Assembly (NCBI RefSeq): GCF_000335475.2
Contig: NZ_ANAH02000072.1
Coordinates: forward strand, 1 to 64,000
From: Cystobacter fuscus DSM 2262
GTDB lineage: Bacteria > Myxococcota > Myxococcia > Myxococcales > Myxococcaceae
Direction of reading: 5' to 3'
Length of the DNA: 64,000 nt
The position numbers and the translations under genes were made by a program. Below the pieces are notes generated by a model. It was not told the origin of the DNA. It ran no database searches and saw only the letters and a list, made by a program, of their open reading frames with translations. Shown one piece after another: positions 47,849 through 58,495 of the stretch (position 1 is the first letter of the stretch; the number at the start of each line of letters is the position of its first letter).

Positions 47849-50014
47849 GTGCACCACCCCCGCATCAAGCTGGCGCTCGCCACGCTGTCGCTGCTCGCTC
47901 CGTTGAAGCCGTTCGCCGCGGGCAAGGGCACCGCCGTACCCGCCCCACCCGTCGCGGCGAGCAAACCCGTGGTGGACACCTACCACGGGGTGAAGGTGGA
48001 GGACCCCTATCAGTGGCTCGAGAAGGGGGACGACCCCGAGGTGCGCCGGTGGCTCCAGGGAGAGAGGGCGTACACGCGGGCGGTGCTCGACAAGCTGCCC
48101 TCTCGCGAGGCCATCCGCGCCCGCGTCACCACGCTCCTCACCCACCAGTCCGCGTCGCATTACGCCCTGCGGCAGCGCGGCGGCACGCTCTTCGCGCTGA
48201 AGTCCCAGCCCCCCAAGCAGCAGTCCTTCTTGGTGGTCCTGCCGTCCGTGGAAGACCCCTCCACGGCCCGTGTGCTGGTGGACCCGATGGTGCTGGACCC
48301 GAGCGGCCACACCACCATCGACTTCTTCGTCCCCTCGCTCGACGGCAAGAAGGTGGCCGTGTCGCTGTCGAAGGACGGCACGGAGAGCGGGGACGTCACC
48401 GTCTACGACGTGGCCACGGGCAAGCCCCTGCCGGGCGAGTCGGTGCCACGGGTGAACGGTGGTACGGCCGGCGGCTCGCTCACCTGGAACGCGGACGGCA
48501 CGGGCTTCTTCTACACGCGCTACCCGCGTGGCGAGGAGCGCCCCCCCGAGGACCGGGACTTCTTCCAGCAGGTGTACTTCCACCAGCTCGGCACGCCCAC
48601 GGCACAGGACACCTACGAGCTGGGCAAGGGGGCGCCGCGCATCGCCAACTACGCGCTCTCCACCTCCGAGGATGGGGCGCACGTGATGGCCATCCTGGGC
48701 AACGGGGACGGTGGCGAGTACGCCGTCTACCTCCGGTCCCAGCAGGGCGCCTGGACGCAGCTCTCCCGGTTCGAGGACAAGCTCGTCTCCGTGGCCTTCG
48801 GGCAGGACGGGGCGCTCTACGCGCTGTCGCGCCGGGACGCGCCGCGCGGCAAGGTGCTGCGGATTCCGCTCGCCGCGCCGAGCCTGGACAAGGCCACCGT
48901 CTTCATCCCCCAGGCAGAGGCCTCCATCGACGGGTTGCTCGCCACCGCCACGCGCCTCTACGTGACGGAGCAGCTCGGCGGCCCCATGCGGATGCGCATG
49001 GTGGGCCTGGATGGAAAGGACCTCGGACGGGTGCCCACGCCGCCGGTGTCCTCGGTGGGCTGGCCCACGCGCCTGGGGGGAGACGACGTCCTCTTCGGCT
49101 CCATCAGCTACCTCGCGCCGACGAGCGTGTTCCGCTACTCGGCTGGCGACGGGACGCTGGCGAAGACGGCGCTGGGACGCACCTCTCCGGTGGACACGAG
49201 CCACGTGCGGGTGGAGCGTGTCATGTGCACCTCGAAGGACGGCACCCAGGTGCCGCTCAACCTCCTGTACGCGGATGGCACGAAGCGGGACGGCAACAAC
49301 CCCACGTTGCTCACCGGGTACGGTGGCTTCAACATCTCCCTGTCCCCGAGCTTCCATGTGCTCCACTTCGCCTTCATCGAGCAGGGTGGGGTGGTGGCCG
49401 TGGCCAACCTGCGCGGTGGCTCGGAGTTCGGCGAGGAGTGGCACACGCAGGGCTCGCTGACGAAGAAGCAGAACGTCTTCGATGACTTCCACGCCTGCGC
49501 GAAGCTGTTGGTGGAGAAGAAGTGGACGAAGCCCGAGCGCCTGGCCATCGAGGGCGGCAGCAACGGTGGCCTGTTGATGGGCGCCGCGCTCACCCAGCAT
49601 CCGGAGCTGTTCCGCGCGGTGCTCGCGCACGTGGGCATCTACGACATGCTGCGGGTGGAGCTCACGCCCAACGGGCAGTTCAACACCACCGAGTACGGCA
49701 CGGTGAAGGACCCCGGGCAATTCCAGGCGCTGTATGCCTATTCGCCCTACCACCACGTGAAGGACGGGACGAAGTACCCGTCGGTGCTCTTCACCTCGGG
49801 CGAGAATGATCCGCGCGTGGACCCCTTCCACTCGCGCAAGATGGTGGCGCGGCTGCGGGCGGCCACGGGCTCGAAGCGTCCGGTGTTGCTGCGCACCAAC
49901 GACATGGGCCACGGCATGGGCACGCCGCTGTCGGAGACCATCGCCGAGGAGGTGGATGTCCACGCCTTCCTCTTCAACGAGCTGGGCATGAAGTACCGGC
50001 CGGTGAGCCGTTAG
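47849..50014 (+). CDS. Prolyl oligopeptidase (S9A)
   Basis: 721 residues from GTG 47849, with GAGGG upstream. A short hydrophobic N-terminus (residues 7-24) may be a signal peptide, so a periplasmic or secreted location is possible. The N-terminal block YHGVKVEDPYQWLE opens the enzyme; a beta-propeller spans about residues 110-450. The hydrolase domain holds Ser571 in GGSNGGLLMG, Asp654 in GENDPRVDPFH and His688 in DMGHGMG, all in family order and spacing. It cleaves short peptides after proline. Activity fits a predatory, peptide-feeding lifestyle. Myxobacterial homologues are known biochemically. Confidence 0.93.
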   Translation: MHHPRIKLALATLSLLAPLKPFAAGKGTAVPAPPVAASKPVVDTYHGVKVEDPYQWLEKGDDPEVRRWLQGERAYTRAVLDKLPSREAIRARVTTLLTHQSASHYALRQRGGTLFALKSQPPKQQSFLVVLPSVEDPSTARVLVDPMVLDPSGHTTIDFFVPSLDGKKVAVSLSKDGTESGDVTVYDVATGKPLPGESVPRVNGGTAGGSLTWNADGTGFFYTRYPRGEERPPEDRDFFQQVYFHQLGTPTAQDTYELGKGAPRIANYALSTSEDGAHVMAILGNGDGGEYAVYLRSQQGAWTQLSRFEDKLVSVAFGQDGALYALSRRDAPRGKVLRIPLAAPSLDKATVFIPQAEASIDGLLATATRLYVTEQLGGPMRMRMVGLDGKDLGRVPTPPVSSVGWPTRLGGDDVLFGSISYLAPTSVFRYSAGDGTLAKTALGRTSPVDTSHVRVERVMCTSKDGTQVPLNLLYADGTKRDGNNPTLLTGYGGFNISLSPSFHVLHFAFIEQGGVVAVANLRGGSEFGEEWHTQGSLTKKQNVFDDFHACAKLLVEKKWTKPERLAIEGGSNGGLLMGAALTQHPELFRAVLAHVGIYDMLRVELTPNGQFNTTEYGTVKDPGQFQALYAYSPYHHVKDGTKYPSVLFTSGENDPRVDPFHSRKMVARLRAATGSKRPVLLRTNDMGHGMGTPLSETIAEEVDVHAFLFNELGMKYRPVSR

Positions 50015-50022
50015 GTGTCCGT

Positions 50023-50051
50023 CCCCGCGCCGGGGCCACACCGGCGCGGGG
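50023..50051. terminator. Bidirectional terminator hairpin
   Basis: Perfect 11-bp GC stem (50023-50033 with 50041-50051) and 7-nt loop in the 44-bp gap between convergent prolyl oligopeptidase and subtilisin genes. No T-tract, as usual in this genome. Confidence 0.7.
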
Positions 50052-50058
50052 TTCGGGT

Positions 50059-51357
50059 CTACTGCGTGTCCTTGACCGTCTGGACGGTGGGGCTCCTGAA
50101 CGCGGGGTCCCCGAGGAAGCCGGAGTACATCAGCCGGTTGGGCGAGCACCGCCCCGCGTTGGCCACCTTGCCGGGCGTGGAGTTGTCGACGAGCACGGAG
50201 GCCACGGCGGCGGGAGTGGCGGTGGGGTTGCGCTCCAGGAAGAGCGCGGTGAGGCCGGCGACGTGCGGCGCGGCCATGGAGGTGCCGTTGAGGACACGGG
50301 TGGCGTTGTCATCGGAGATCCAGGCCGAGGAGATTTGGTGGCCAGGCGCGAAGACATCCACGCAGCTCCCCCAGTTGGAGAAGGAGGCGCGCTTGTCGCT
50401 GCCCTCGGTGGCGCCCACGGTGAGGGCCTCGGGGGCCCGCGCGGGAGACACCGCGCAGGCATCCTGGTTGTCGTTCCCCGCGGCGACCACGAAGGTGACA
50501 CCCGCGGCGATCGCCTGACGGATAGAGTCATCGAGCGCCTGGCTCTTGCCGCCCCCCAGGCTCATGTTGGCCACCGCGGGGAGCTGCCGGTTCTGGGCCA
50601 CCCACTCCACGCCGGAGATCACCCCGGCGGTCGAGCCACTTCCCCCGCAGTCGAGCACGCGCACCGCGTGGAGACGGACTTCCTTGGCGACGCCGTAGAC
50701 ACGGCCGCCCACGGTGGCGGCCACGTGCGTGCCATGCCCATGGCAGTCGATGCCCTGCCGGCCATCCGAGAAGACATCATGGTCGGCCTGCGCGCGCCCG
50801 TCGAACTCGCTGTGGGAGACGCGGATGCCGGTGTCGATGATGTAGGCATGCACGCCCTTGCCGTTGGCGCTGTAGAGGTAGGAGTTGTCCAGCGGCAGAT
50901 CTCGCTGATCGACACGGTCGATGCCCCAGGTGGCATCGGGTTGGCGCTCCCCGATGGCGCGCATCACCCCGTTCTCCTCCACGTACGCCACCTCGGGATC
51001 GCTGGCCATCGCGCGGGCCTGCTCCGCGGTCATCCGGCTGGCGAACCCGCGCAGGGCATGCGCGTATGTGCGGAAGGCGCGGCCGCCGTGGCGTGCCGAG
51101 AGGTTGTCCGCCGCCACGGAAGGCGCGAGCGGCGTCTCCCCCGGACGCGGTGTCCTGAGGACGACGATGTACTCGCCCGGAATCGCATGGGCCACGGTGA
51201 CGAACTTCCCGGTGCGCGCCTCGGACCCGAGCGCGGCCTGAGGGCAGGGCTCGTCGGAAGGGGGCTGGGGAAGGGGAACGTTCCTGGCCGCGCAACCCGC
51301 CAGCAAGGACACGGAGACGACGGACACGGCCATCCAAGACACTGTACGGAGACGCAT
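50059..51357 (-). CDS. Subtilisin-like serine protease lipoprotein (S8)
   Basis: 432 residues from ATG 51357. A lipobox LLAGC (Cys22) indicates a lipid anchor or secretion route. An I9 propeptide (about 60-135, GEYIVVLR to [10 protein letters not shown]) precedes the S8 domain of the proteinase K type. The triad is intact: Asp175 in YIIDTGI, His208 in CHGHGTHV, Ser360 in LNGTSMAAP, and AAGN near 293 carries the oxyanion Asn. It should act outside the cell on protein prey or debris. It ends convergent to the prolyl oligopeptidase gene, and the two proteases could be complementary. Confidence 0.92.
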   Translation of the reverse strand: MRLRTVSWMAVSVVSVSLLAGCAARNVPLPQPPSDEPCPQAALGSEARTGKFVTVAHAIPGEYIVVLRTPRPGETPLAPSVAADNLSARHGGRAFRTYAHALRGFASRMTAEQARAMASDPEVAYVEENGVMRAIGERQPDATWGIDRVDQRDLPLDNSYLYSANGKGVHAYIIDTGIRVSHSEFDGRAQADHDVFSDGRQGIDCHGHGTHVAATVGGRVYGVAKEVRLHAVRVLDCGGSGSTAGVISGVEWVAQNRQLPAVANMSLGGGKSQALDDSIRQAIAAGVTFVVAAGNDNQDACAVSPARAPEALTVGATEGSDKRASFSNWGSCVDVFAPGHQISSAWISDDNATRVLNGTSMAAPHVAGLTALFLERNPTATPAAVASVLVDNSTPGKVANAGRCSPNRLMYSGFLGDPAFRSPTVQTVKDTQ

Positions 51358-51479
51358 TGCTTCCCCCCTGTTGCCGGGAAAATACCCGGTTGCTTGTTTC
51401 AGTTTAAAGAGACGTCTGACCCACCCACTTCCGGTCCAGGGTCGCGCACGTCCGTCCAAAACCAGACATGCGGACGATA

Positions 51480-53966
51480 CTATATCCGACTCCAGCGCAG
51501 CTGGCTGACCGCTCCACCCCCCGCTTCGTAGTATTCGAGCCTCACCTCGTACTCGCGCCTGAGCATGAAGAGGAAGGTGGAGTAGCTCGTGGGCGCCTGA
51601 TCCCTCCACGCGTCGATGACGGGCGAGCCGCCGCCCACCCAGAGCCGCACACCGTCGTCGGCGCGGGTGGTGAACCTGTAGAAGCCCAGGGAGAAGGAGA
51701 AGCGTCCCGTCCACCGCACCGAGAACTCGTCCGGTCCCAGGCCGGTTTCGGGGGGCGCGCCCTCACCCCAGTCGTACTGGATGGGGGCGGGCTCGCAGCG
51801 GACCCGGGAGGGGGAGCCGGACAGGGAGCGGTTGTTGAAATACTCCGCGCGGAATTCACCCACCGGACAGACGATGAGCCCCGTGTTGGCGAAGGTCGCG
51901 ATGTACGTGCTGTCCGTCGTGCCGACCGTCACCGGGTGCTGGATGCCGCCACCATCCGACCAGGACTCGAACGTGAAGTCCCCCTGGGGTGAAGGCGCGT
52001 AGAGCGTGTGGGTACTGCCGACGATGGCCGTGCGCGTGATGGGGGTCGTCGCCGTGGTGCCGTCGTACACCAGTTGCAACCCGGGCGGTGAGGTGTCCAG
52101 GGTGAGCTGGACCGTCTGGGGATGGAGCTGCGTGACCGCCGTGCTCGACAGGCCATTGGAATCCGTGGCGGTGAGCCGTAACTCGATGAAGAACTCGTCA
52201 CCGTGATCCGGAATGGTGAAGCTTCCGGATGCTCCGGTGCGCGAGAGCAGCGGATGGGGGTGGCATTGTCCGCCCGGACAGTGTTGCAGGATGAGCGTCC
52301 AGGCCAGACCGGTGTCGGGAAGGGGTCCGTCCTCGGGGTCCGTCGCCGAGCCGGAGAAGGTGATGACATCCCCCACCTTGAAGCGGCTCGAGGGCAGGGG
52401 CTCGTGGAGGGTCACCGTGGGCGCGGTATTGCCGACGGAGATGCTCACCACCGCCGAGCTGCTGGCGCCCCTTCCATCCTCGACGGTCAGCCGCGCGGAA
52501 TAGGTGCCCTTCGCGGCATAGGTGTGCAGCGGATGGGGTTCGTTCGTCGTTGGCGTGCCATCTCCGAAATCCCAGGTGGGGCGCAGCGGATCTCCATCCG
52601 CGTCACTGGAACCGGCACTGGAGAACTGCACGCTCAGGGGCTCGCTCCCATTCGTCGGCGTCGCCGAGGCCACCGCGATGGGAGGGGAGTTGCCTTCCGT
52701 ATAGCGGATGCGGCGCAGTTCGCCTTGCGCGATGGCGAGGTAGTAGAGGTGGGTATCCGGGCCGGACTCGATGTCGACGGCTCCATCCATGTCGGTCGCG
52801 AAATCGCTCACGCCGAGGAGGTTGTCCTCGGCGTCCACGTGCAGGAAGCGCAGCCAGCCCTGCGCGTAGTCTCCGAAGAAGAACGCGCCATGATAGGCGC
52901 TGGGGTAGGCCGTGCCGGTATAGAACGTCCCGCCCGTGGCCGCCGCCGTCCCTCCATTGTGCGGCCAGGCGTAGAGCGGCATCTTCACGGCGGACGGGCC
53001 GAGCGCATAGAGGGACTGACACTCCGGCTCGGGCTCATAGCCCCCCTGACGCTCGTTCCCTTCGTAGCAGGGCCAGCCGAGGTTCGCTCCCGCGGTGGCG
53101 ACGTTGATTTCCTCGTGGGTGCTCCAGCCCACGTCACCCAGGTAGGGGAGGGCATTGCCCGGGCGCAGGTTGAACCGGTAGGGATTGCGCAGACCGAGGC
53201 TCCAGACCTTCGACGCGTTGGCGGCGGCATCGCCATTCCAGTAGGGGTTCGTCGGCAGTCCGGCCCCGCCGGGGGTGATGCGAAGCACCTTGCCCGCGAG
53301 CGACTCGAGCGCCTGGGCCCTCAGTGCGTCCCGGTCGACGAGGGTGAACTGGGCCCCATCTCCGAGTGTCACGAAGAGACTGCCATCGGGGGCGAACTTG
53401 ACGTTGCCCACGGAGTGGGACGGAGAGTCGGAGGGGATGCAGTCGGTGCCCGGAGGGAAGTCATTGCAGGAGCGGCCCACGGTGGTGCCCAGAAGCACCG
53501 CCTCGCTGCCCGGTGAAGCCGTATCTCCCTCCGCCGTATAGCGCGCCAGGCGTCCCGTCTTGGGCCCCGTGTAGTCGTTCGGCTCGTTCTCGTAGGTGTA
53601 GAGCAGGTAGACGCGGCCGTTCTGGGCGAAGTTCGGGTCGATGGTCAGGCCCAGCAATCCGCGGTCGTGGTAGTCGTTGACCCGATCCCGGATGTCGATG
53701 AAGGGCGCGCCGAGCAGGGCCCCATTCTTGTAGACCCTCACCACGCCTGGCTTCTCGGCGATCAGGATGCGCCCATCCGGGAGGTTGGCGAAGGCGGTGG
53801 GGAAGTTCAGACCCGAGGCGATCACCTCCTGGGTGAAGCCGCTCGGCAGGGCCAGGGCGCGCGGGGCCGTGGCTCGTTCCTTGGACTCGAACGGCAGCAA
53901 GGCCAGAGGGGCGAGTAAACACACGAAGCCCAGGACATTCCTGGGCCAGGACCAGAGCTGTTGCAC
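51480..53966 (-). CDS. Glucose/sorbosone-dehydrogenase-like protein with PKD and PA14 domains
   Basis: 828 residues from GTG 53966 (GGGGGAG 5 nt upstream). An N-terminal signal or anchor helix (residues about 11-27) is followed by a six-bladed beta-propeller (45-415) with the PQQ-type sugar-dehydrogenase blocks [27 protein letters not shown] and [14 protein letters not shown] repeats. A PKD domain ([19 protein letters not shown], about 430-505), two further Ig-like modules, and a C-terminal PA14-like lectin domain ([15 protein letters not shown] to [12 protein letters not shown]) follow. The PA14 and PKD parts suggest carbohydrate binding at the cell surface. Oxidation of a sugar with PQQ is the family activity, not proven here. 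Confidence 0.82.
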   Translation of the reverse strand: MQQLWSWPRNVLGFVCLLAPLALLPFESKERATAPRALALPSGFTQEVIASGLNFPTAFANLPDGRILIAEKPGVVRVYKNGALLGAPFIDIRDRVNDYHDRGLLGLTIDPNFAQNGRVYLLYTYENEPNDYTGPKTGRLARYTAEGDTASPGSEAVLLGTTVGRSCNDFPPGTDCIPSDSPSHSVGNVKFAPDGSLFVTLGDGAQFTLVDRDALRAQALESLAGKVLRITPGGAGLPTNPYWNGDAAANASKVWSLGLRNPYRFNLRPGNALPYLGDVGWSTHEEINVATAGANLGWPCYEGNERQGGYEPEPECQSLYALGPSAVKMPLYAWPHNGGTAAATGGTFYTGTAYPSAYHGAFFFGDYAQGWLRFLHVDAEDNLLGVSDFATDMDGAVDIESGPDTHLYYLAIAQGELRRIRYTEGNSPPIAVASATPTNGSEPLSVQFSSAGSSDADGDPLRPTWDFGDGTPTTNEPHPLHTYAAKGTYSARLTVEDGRGASSSAVVSISVGNTAPTVTLHEPLPSSRFKVGDVITFSGSATDPEDGPLPDTGLAWTLILQHCPGGQCHPHPLLSRTGASGSFTIPDHGDEFFIELRLTATDSNGLSSTAVTQLHPQTVQLTLDTSPPGLQLVYDGTTATTPITRTAIVGSTHTLYAPSPQGDFTFESWSDGGGIQHPVTVGTTDSTYIATFANTGLIVCPVGEFRAEYFNNRSLSGSPSRVRCEPAPIQYDWGEGAPPETGLGPDEFSVRWTGRFSFSLGFYRFTTRADDGVRLWVGGGSPVIDAWRDQAPTSYSTFLFMLRREYEVRLEYYEAGGGAVSQLRWSRI

Positions 53967-54142
53967 GAGGACTCCCCCCCAGGAGCGCAAGAGTGCCAGG
54001 GCACCAAAGTGGAGGGCAGATGTAGAGCAACATGCATTGGCTGACACCCGTCCAGCGGTTCCTGCCAGCTGTGGACTACCCCACAAAAGGAGCCGTGCCC
54101 GGGCATGACCCACCCATGGAGCGTCGGCCAATGCACTCCAGT

Positions 54143-54649
54143 TCACCCGCGCGCCGAGTCCCCTGTCACCTGCTCGGCCAGCATCGCGAGCTTGTCGTCG
54201 AGCTTCCTCGCGGCGACGAGCAACTCCTCGTTGCCCAGGCGGGCCATCAGCGAGGAGGGGACGTCATAGCCGAGGTGGCACTTGCCGTCGCGGTGCTCAT
54301 GGATGAGCACACGCACCGGGACGTGCAGGCCCATCGCCACGTCGTGGCGCAGCATGGTTCGCGCGATCAGCGGATTGCCTATCACATACATCCGTGCCCG
54401 GGCCTTCTGCCCCACCCGGGCCAGCCAGGCACCATGATCCGCCACGAAGAACTTCATGAAGCCACTCGGGCCCTCGGCGGCACGAATGCGAGCCTCGAAG
54501 CCCGCCTCATCTCCCGAGGCCGTCAGTGCCTCCTGGAGCGAGGGATCCTCGAGGGTGCCCACCACGGCCTCGAAGTCCTCGACCACCGCCTCGAACGGAC
54601 GGTCACTCACGTACTCGCGATGAACGAGGGTGCTCTCGTCTTGAATCAT
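54143..54649 (-). CDS. DUF302-family protein
   Basis: 168 residues from ATG 54649 behind GGAAGA. The DUF302 pattern is seen in YVIGNPLIARTMLRHDVAMGLHVPVRVLIHE and YDVPSSLMARLGNEEL. It has no signal peptide or cysteine pair beyond a single Cys. DUF302 proteins are of unknown function, some linked to redox or heavy-metal stress. The frame continues upstream without a stop, but that part is a shadow of the neighbouring kinase. An AT-rich stretch before it (TAATAAATTC at about 54673) is a likely -10 region. Confidence 0.78.
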   Translation of the reverse strand: MIQDESTLVHREYVSDRPFEAVVEDFEAVVGTLEDPSLQEALTASGDEAGFEARIRAAEGPSGFMKFFVADHGAWLARVGQKARARMYVIGNPLIARTMLRHDVAMGLHVPVRVLIHEHRDGKCHLGYDVPSSLMARLGNEELLVAARKLDDKLAMLAEQVTGDSARG

Positions 54650-54738
54650 CCGTGTCTTCCGTCGAAAAGAATTTATTACGCTGATAATATCATGGGGATG
54701 ATGCGTCAAGAGGGGAACCCGTGGTGGAGGTGGGCGCC

Positions 54739-57621
54739 TCACCCGCGTGTGGCGGCCGTCGTGGCGCGGGGCATCCAGACGGTGAAGGTGGTGCCCTGGT
54801 CGACCACCGACTGGACGGAGACCTCGCCGCCATGGGCCTTGAGGATGCGCCGCACCGTCGCCAGTCCGATGCCGTGACCGGAGGCCGTGGCGCCCGGAGC
54901 CCGGTAGAAGGGCTCGAAGATGCGCGGGAGCGCCGCGGCGGAAATGCCGGGGCCGGTGTCGCGCACCGTCAGCACGCAGCCGGCTCCCTCCGCGCGGGCC
55001 GTCACCTCCACCCGCCGCTCGGGACGCCCCTCCATGAACTTGAAGGCATTGGTCAGCAGGTTGGCGAGCACCACGTAGAGCAGGCCGCGCGGGAGTGTCA
55101 CGTGCACGTCCTCCACGTCCTGGAGCTCCAGCACCGCGCCCACCCGGGTGCGTGCTCCGCTCAGGTCCTCCGCCACGTCGTCGGCGACGGCCCGGACGGA
55201 CACCGCGCCGTGTGAGGCCTTCGCCGCGCTTCCCGCCTGGGAGAACGTCAGCATGCCGTCCAGCAGGTTGTAGGCCCGGCGGGTGATGCGCTCGAGGCGC
55301 TCGCCGGCCCACCGGGCCCGCTCGTCCGACGAGTCACGTATCCGCTCGCTCAGCATCGACAGGGGAGCGAGGAGGTTGCGCAGGTCGTGGGCGATGCGTC
55401 CCGCGAAGGCGTCGAGATCCGAGCGTGCGCGCTCCGTCTTCAGGGCTCCTTCCACGCGCGCGAGCAGCTCGCGGGCGGAGAAGGGTTTCACCAGGTAGTC
55501 GCTCGCGCCCGCCGCGAGTCCTTCCACGATGGCCTCCTGCCCGGCGCGCGCCGACAGGAGGATGACGGGCGTATGGGAGGTGGGTGCATGGTCCTTCAAC
55601 GCGCGCAACAGCTCGAAGCCATCCAGGCCCGGCATCATCACGTCCGACAACACCAGCTCGGGCGGCCGCGCGCGGGCTCGCTCCAGGGCCGCCTGTCCGT
55701 CCGCCACCGCCTCCACCGTGTAGCCCGCTTCCTCCAACAGGCGTCGCAGGTGGGCGCGCATGTCCGCGTTGTCCTCGGCGAGCAGCACGTGGGCGAGCCC
55801 CGCTCGGGGGCCACTCGAGGGCGCCGGGGGGGACTCCAGCCACCCCTCGGCCTCCTGGACGAAGGCGCGTGCGAGGGGGCCCGGCGGGGTGGAGACCTCG
55901 CCCGGCTCCAGGCGCGCGGGCAGGGTGACGAAGAAGGTGCTGCCCTGGCCCGGGGTGCTCTCCGCGCGAACCTCGCCACCGTGCATCCGCGCCAGCTCGC
56001 GCACCAGCGCGAGCCCGATGCCACTGCCCTCCACGCTGCGGCCCCGCGTGCCCTTCACCCGGTGGAAGCGCTCGAAGAGGCGCGGCAGCTCGGCCTCGGG
56101 AATGCCCGTGCCGGTGTCCGCCACCGCCAGCTCCACCCGGCCCTCGCTCCAGCGCAGCGAGACGCGGACCTCGCCCGCGAAGGTGAACTTGAAGGCATTG
56201 GAGACGAGGTTGAGCACGATCTTCTCCCACGCCTCCCGGTCCACCCGCATGAGCCCGGGCAGGGGCGGACAGTCGATCACCAGTCGCACCCCCGCCTTCT
56301 GGAAGGCGGCCTCGAAGGTGCTGGCGCACCCGGCCGTCAGCGCGGACAGGTCCGTGGGCTCCAGGGCGGCGTGCATCCGCCGCGCGTCCATCCGGCTGAA
56401 GTCCAGCACCATGCCCACGAGCTTCAAGAGCCGCCGCGCGCCCCGCCAGGCCAGGTCCACGCGCTCGCGCTGGGTGCCGGTCAGGCTCTGCGCGGTGTCC
56501 GCGAGCGCGTCTTCCAGCGGGCCCATCAGCAGGGTGAGCGGCGTGCGCAACTCGTGGCTGACGTTGCTGAAGAAGGCCGTCTTGCTCCGGTCCAGCTCCG
56601 CCGCGGCGTCCGCCTGCCGCCGCTCCTCCTCGGCCCGGCGCGCGCGGGCCAGTGCCGTGGTCACCTGTCCGGCCACAAGGGAGAGGAAGGAGCGGTAGTC
56701 GGCATCCAGCGGGCGGCGCGGGCTGATTCCCACCACGAGCACTCCGGCGGACGCCTCGCTCGCCTCTCCGAGCGGGAGCACCAGCGCGTACCGGGGTGTT
56801 TCCGGCCAGGGGCCACCCGGTAGGGCTCCCGCGCGCGCTTCCACGTCCTCGAGCGTGAGCGGCTCACCCGAGCGGGCCACGAGCGCCAGGGGCCAGACAG
56901 GCTCCGTCCCGGAGCCCGCGTCCTCCGGCACCACCTCGGGCGCGGCGGGACTCGTCTCCTCCAGTCCCACGAGCGCCGCCCGGCGCAGGATGCCCCCGTC
57001 GCGTAGGTAGAAGAGCGCGAAGGGCACGTCGTGGCGGTAGTCCTCCAACACGCGCGCCGCCCGCTGGCAGGCCTCCCAGGTGCTCGGGGGATTCTCGCAG
57101 GCCTCGCCCAACGCCTTGAGCGCGCGCAGCCGGCGCCCGCCCAGCACCTGGGCCGTGGTCTCCGTCACCGCGAGGAAGATGCCGTTGATGCCTCCCGACT
57201 CGTCGCGGATGGGGCTGTGAGAGAGCGTGAAGTACGCCTCCTCGACGAAGCCGTGACGGTTGGGCAGGAAGAGCTGATCCGTGTACCAGGTGGCCTCGCC
57301 CGCGAGCACCCGCTCGAACATCGGCTCGAGCACGTCCCAGATTTCCGACCACCAGGGGTAGGCGGCCTGTCCCAGGGCGCCGGGGTGCTTGGAGCCGAGG
57401 CTCGGCGCGTAGGCGTCGTTGTAGAACTGGGTGAGCTCCTTCCCCCAGTGGATCATCATGGGAAAGCGCGAGTTGAGGAGGATGGAGACCGCGGTGCGCA
57501 GCGACTGGGGCCAGCCCTCCACGGGTCCCACGGCCGTGTGGGACCAATCGAGTGCCCGCATGCGCGCGCCCATCTCACCGCCGCCCGCGAGGACCTCCTG
57601 GGGATTCGTCCGGCTCGTCAT
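54739..57621 (-). CDS. PAS-GAF kinase-receiver-kinase hybrid
   Basis: 960 residues from ATG 57621. Order: PAS-like domain (20-155), GAF-like domain (165-325), HisKA with H356 in FFSNVSHELRTPL, HATPase (470-570: NLVSNAFKFTF, DTGTGIP, GSGIGLALV), receiver with D660 in LVLSDVMMPGLDGFELL, then a second kinase core with H745 in AGRIAHDLRNLLAPL and a second HATPase ending in GHGIGLATVRRIL. Two complete kinase cores around one receiver allow internal phosphorelay or opposing inputs. No membrane segments are evident. It stands alone, with no cognate response regulator beside it; the OmpR-type pair 870 bp away is divergent. Confidence 0.9.
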   Translation of the reverse strand: MTSRTNPQEVLAGGGEMGARMRALDWSHTAVGPVEGWPQSLRTAVSILLNSRFPMMIHWGKELTQFYNDAYAPSLGSKHPGALGQAAYPWWSEIWDVLEPMFERVLAGEATWYTDQLFLPNRHGFVEEAYFTLSHSPIRDESGGINGIFLAVTETTAQVLGGRRLRALKALGEACENPPSTWEACQRAARVLEDYRHDVPFALFYLRDGGILRRAALVGLEETSPAAPEVVPEDAGSGTEPVWPLALVARSGEPLTLEDVEARAGALPGGPWPETPRYALVLPLGEASEASAGVLVVGISPRRPLDADYRSFLSLVAGQVTTALARARRAEEERRQADAAAELDRSKTAFFSNVSHELRTPLTLLMGPLEDALADTAQSLTGTQRERVDLAWRGARRLLKLVGMVLDFSRMDARRMHAALEPTDLSALTAGCASTFEAAFQKAGVRLVIDCPPLPGLMRVDREAWEKIVLNLVSNAFKFTFAGEVRVSLRWSEGRVELAVADTGTGIPEAELPRLFERFHRVKGTRGRSVEGSGIGLALVRELARMHGGEVRAESTPGQGSTFFVTLPARLEPGEVSTPPGPLARAFVQEAEGWLESPPAPSSGPRAGLAHVLLAEDNADMRAHLRRLLEEAGYTVEAVADGQAALERARARPPELVLSDVMMPGLDGFELLRALKDHAPTSHTPVILLSARAGQEAIVEGLAAGASDYLVKPFSARELLARVEGALKTERARSDLDAFAGRIAHDLRNLLAPLSMLSERIRDSSDERARWAGERLERITRRAYNLLDGMLTFSQAGSAAKASHGAVSVRAVADDVAEDLSGARTRVGAVLELQDVEDVHVTLPRGLLYVVLANLLTNAFKFMEGRPERRVEVTARAEGAGCVLTVRDTGPGISAAALPRIFEPFYRAPGATASGHGIGLATVRRILKAHGGEVSVQSVVDQGTTFTVWMPRATTAATRG

Positions 57622-58495
57622 TCCCACGTCTCCTTCCGTGTCCGCCGGGAGGTGTATGACATGGCGGACCGTGGAGGTGCTGCTCGGTTGGAGTGCCCGG
57701 CTGGTGCCCAGGGGAGGCACCCGGGCCCGGGCCGGAGCCCATGTCTCAGTCTCAACGGAAGGCCCGGAAGTGTTCGTTCTCCTCCAGTGGGGACTCCCGC
57801 GAATGGAGTGGGCGTGGCACCGGGGCCCGCGGTGGGGGCGCGCGATGGGCCCGGGTAAGGGGCCGCGCTCGCTCAGCTGGTTCTTTGACTTGGCCCAGCG
57901 GGCGACGCCGTGCTTTGTGATTGTGTTTCAACACGATGGATGTGAATTCATCCTCCTCCGTGGTGGGGCGGTAGGCGTGACGATCATGTCTGTGCATGCG
58001 GAAATGCATCCTGGAGCCGACTTTGTTCCTTGGCTACCACGGCATCGGGGGACCCACGTCGGCGCACAACGTACGCCCATCCTGGAAGTCGCCAGCCGCT
58101 CGCGGACGCGGACCCGTGGCAACCGCGATGTGCTTTATAGGAGCTGCAATCATAACAATATTGAAAACGGGGTACTCGCCGCATATAAGGAAAATGGATT
58201 AAAGCTGATTTTTCTTGATTGTACGAGAATTGCGGAAATGGACCAACGCCTGCTGCTGTCCTGCCCGGCCCCCGTCGGCCCCGAGCCGAGCCCTCGCACA
58301 GGGGGCGAGCCTCTCTCCGTGCCTTCCCGTGGGTCAGGGTCCGTCCTGCCATGATGCCTGCCATTTGTTTCGACCATGAAACACTGGCATCCGGCGATTG
58401 TCGTGGCTGGGCTCAACATCAACCACCGGTCCAATCCACCCGCGGCGCCCGCTCCTCATGGCGGTGCGCACCGGGTCGGTTCATGGTGAACCGCC
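57622..58495. other. Large non-coding region, 874 bp, with an AT-rich island
   Basis: Separates the divergent kinase-receiver-kinase and OmpR genes. No frame has convincing coding properties throughout. The interval 58131-58240 has only 41 G or C in 110 bases by hand count, against a genome near 70 per cent, and contains ATAT- and TTTTTC-type stretches. It may hold promoters, a bent-DNA or nucleoid-protein site, or a small transcript. One frame across it is open (CNHNNIENGVLAAYKENG), which looks like a relic or a chance ORF. Confidence 0.6.

Noticed and set aside
47747..50149. An 800-residue minus-strand open frame
   Set aside because: Antisense to prolyl oligopeptidase, whose catalytic triad is intact on the plus strand.
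57984..58364. Small minus-strand ORF in the 874-bp spacer
   Set aside because: No ribosome-binding site, no recognisable family and mixed codon use. The AT-rich stretch inside it is not coding-like.
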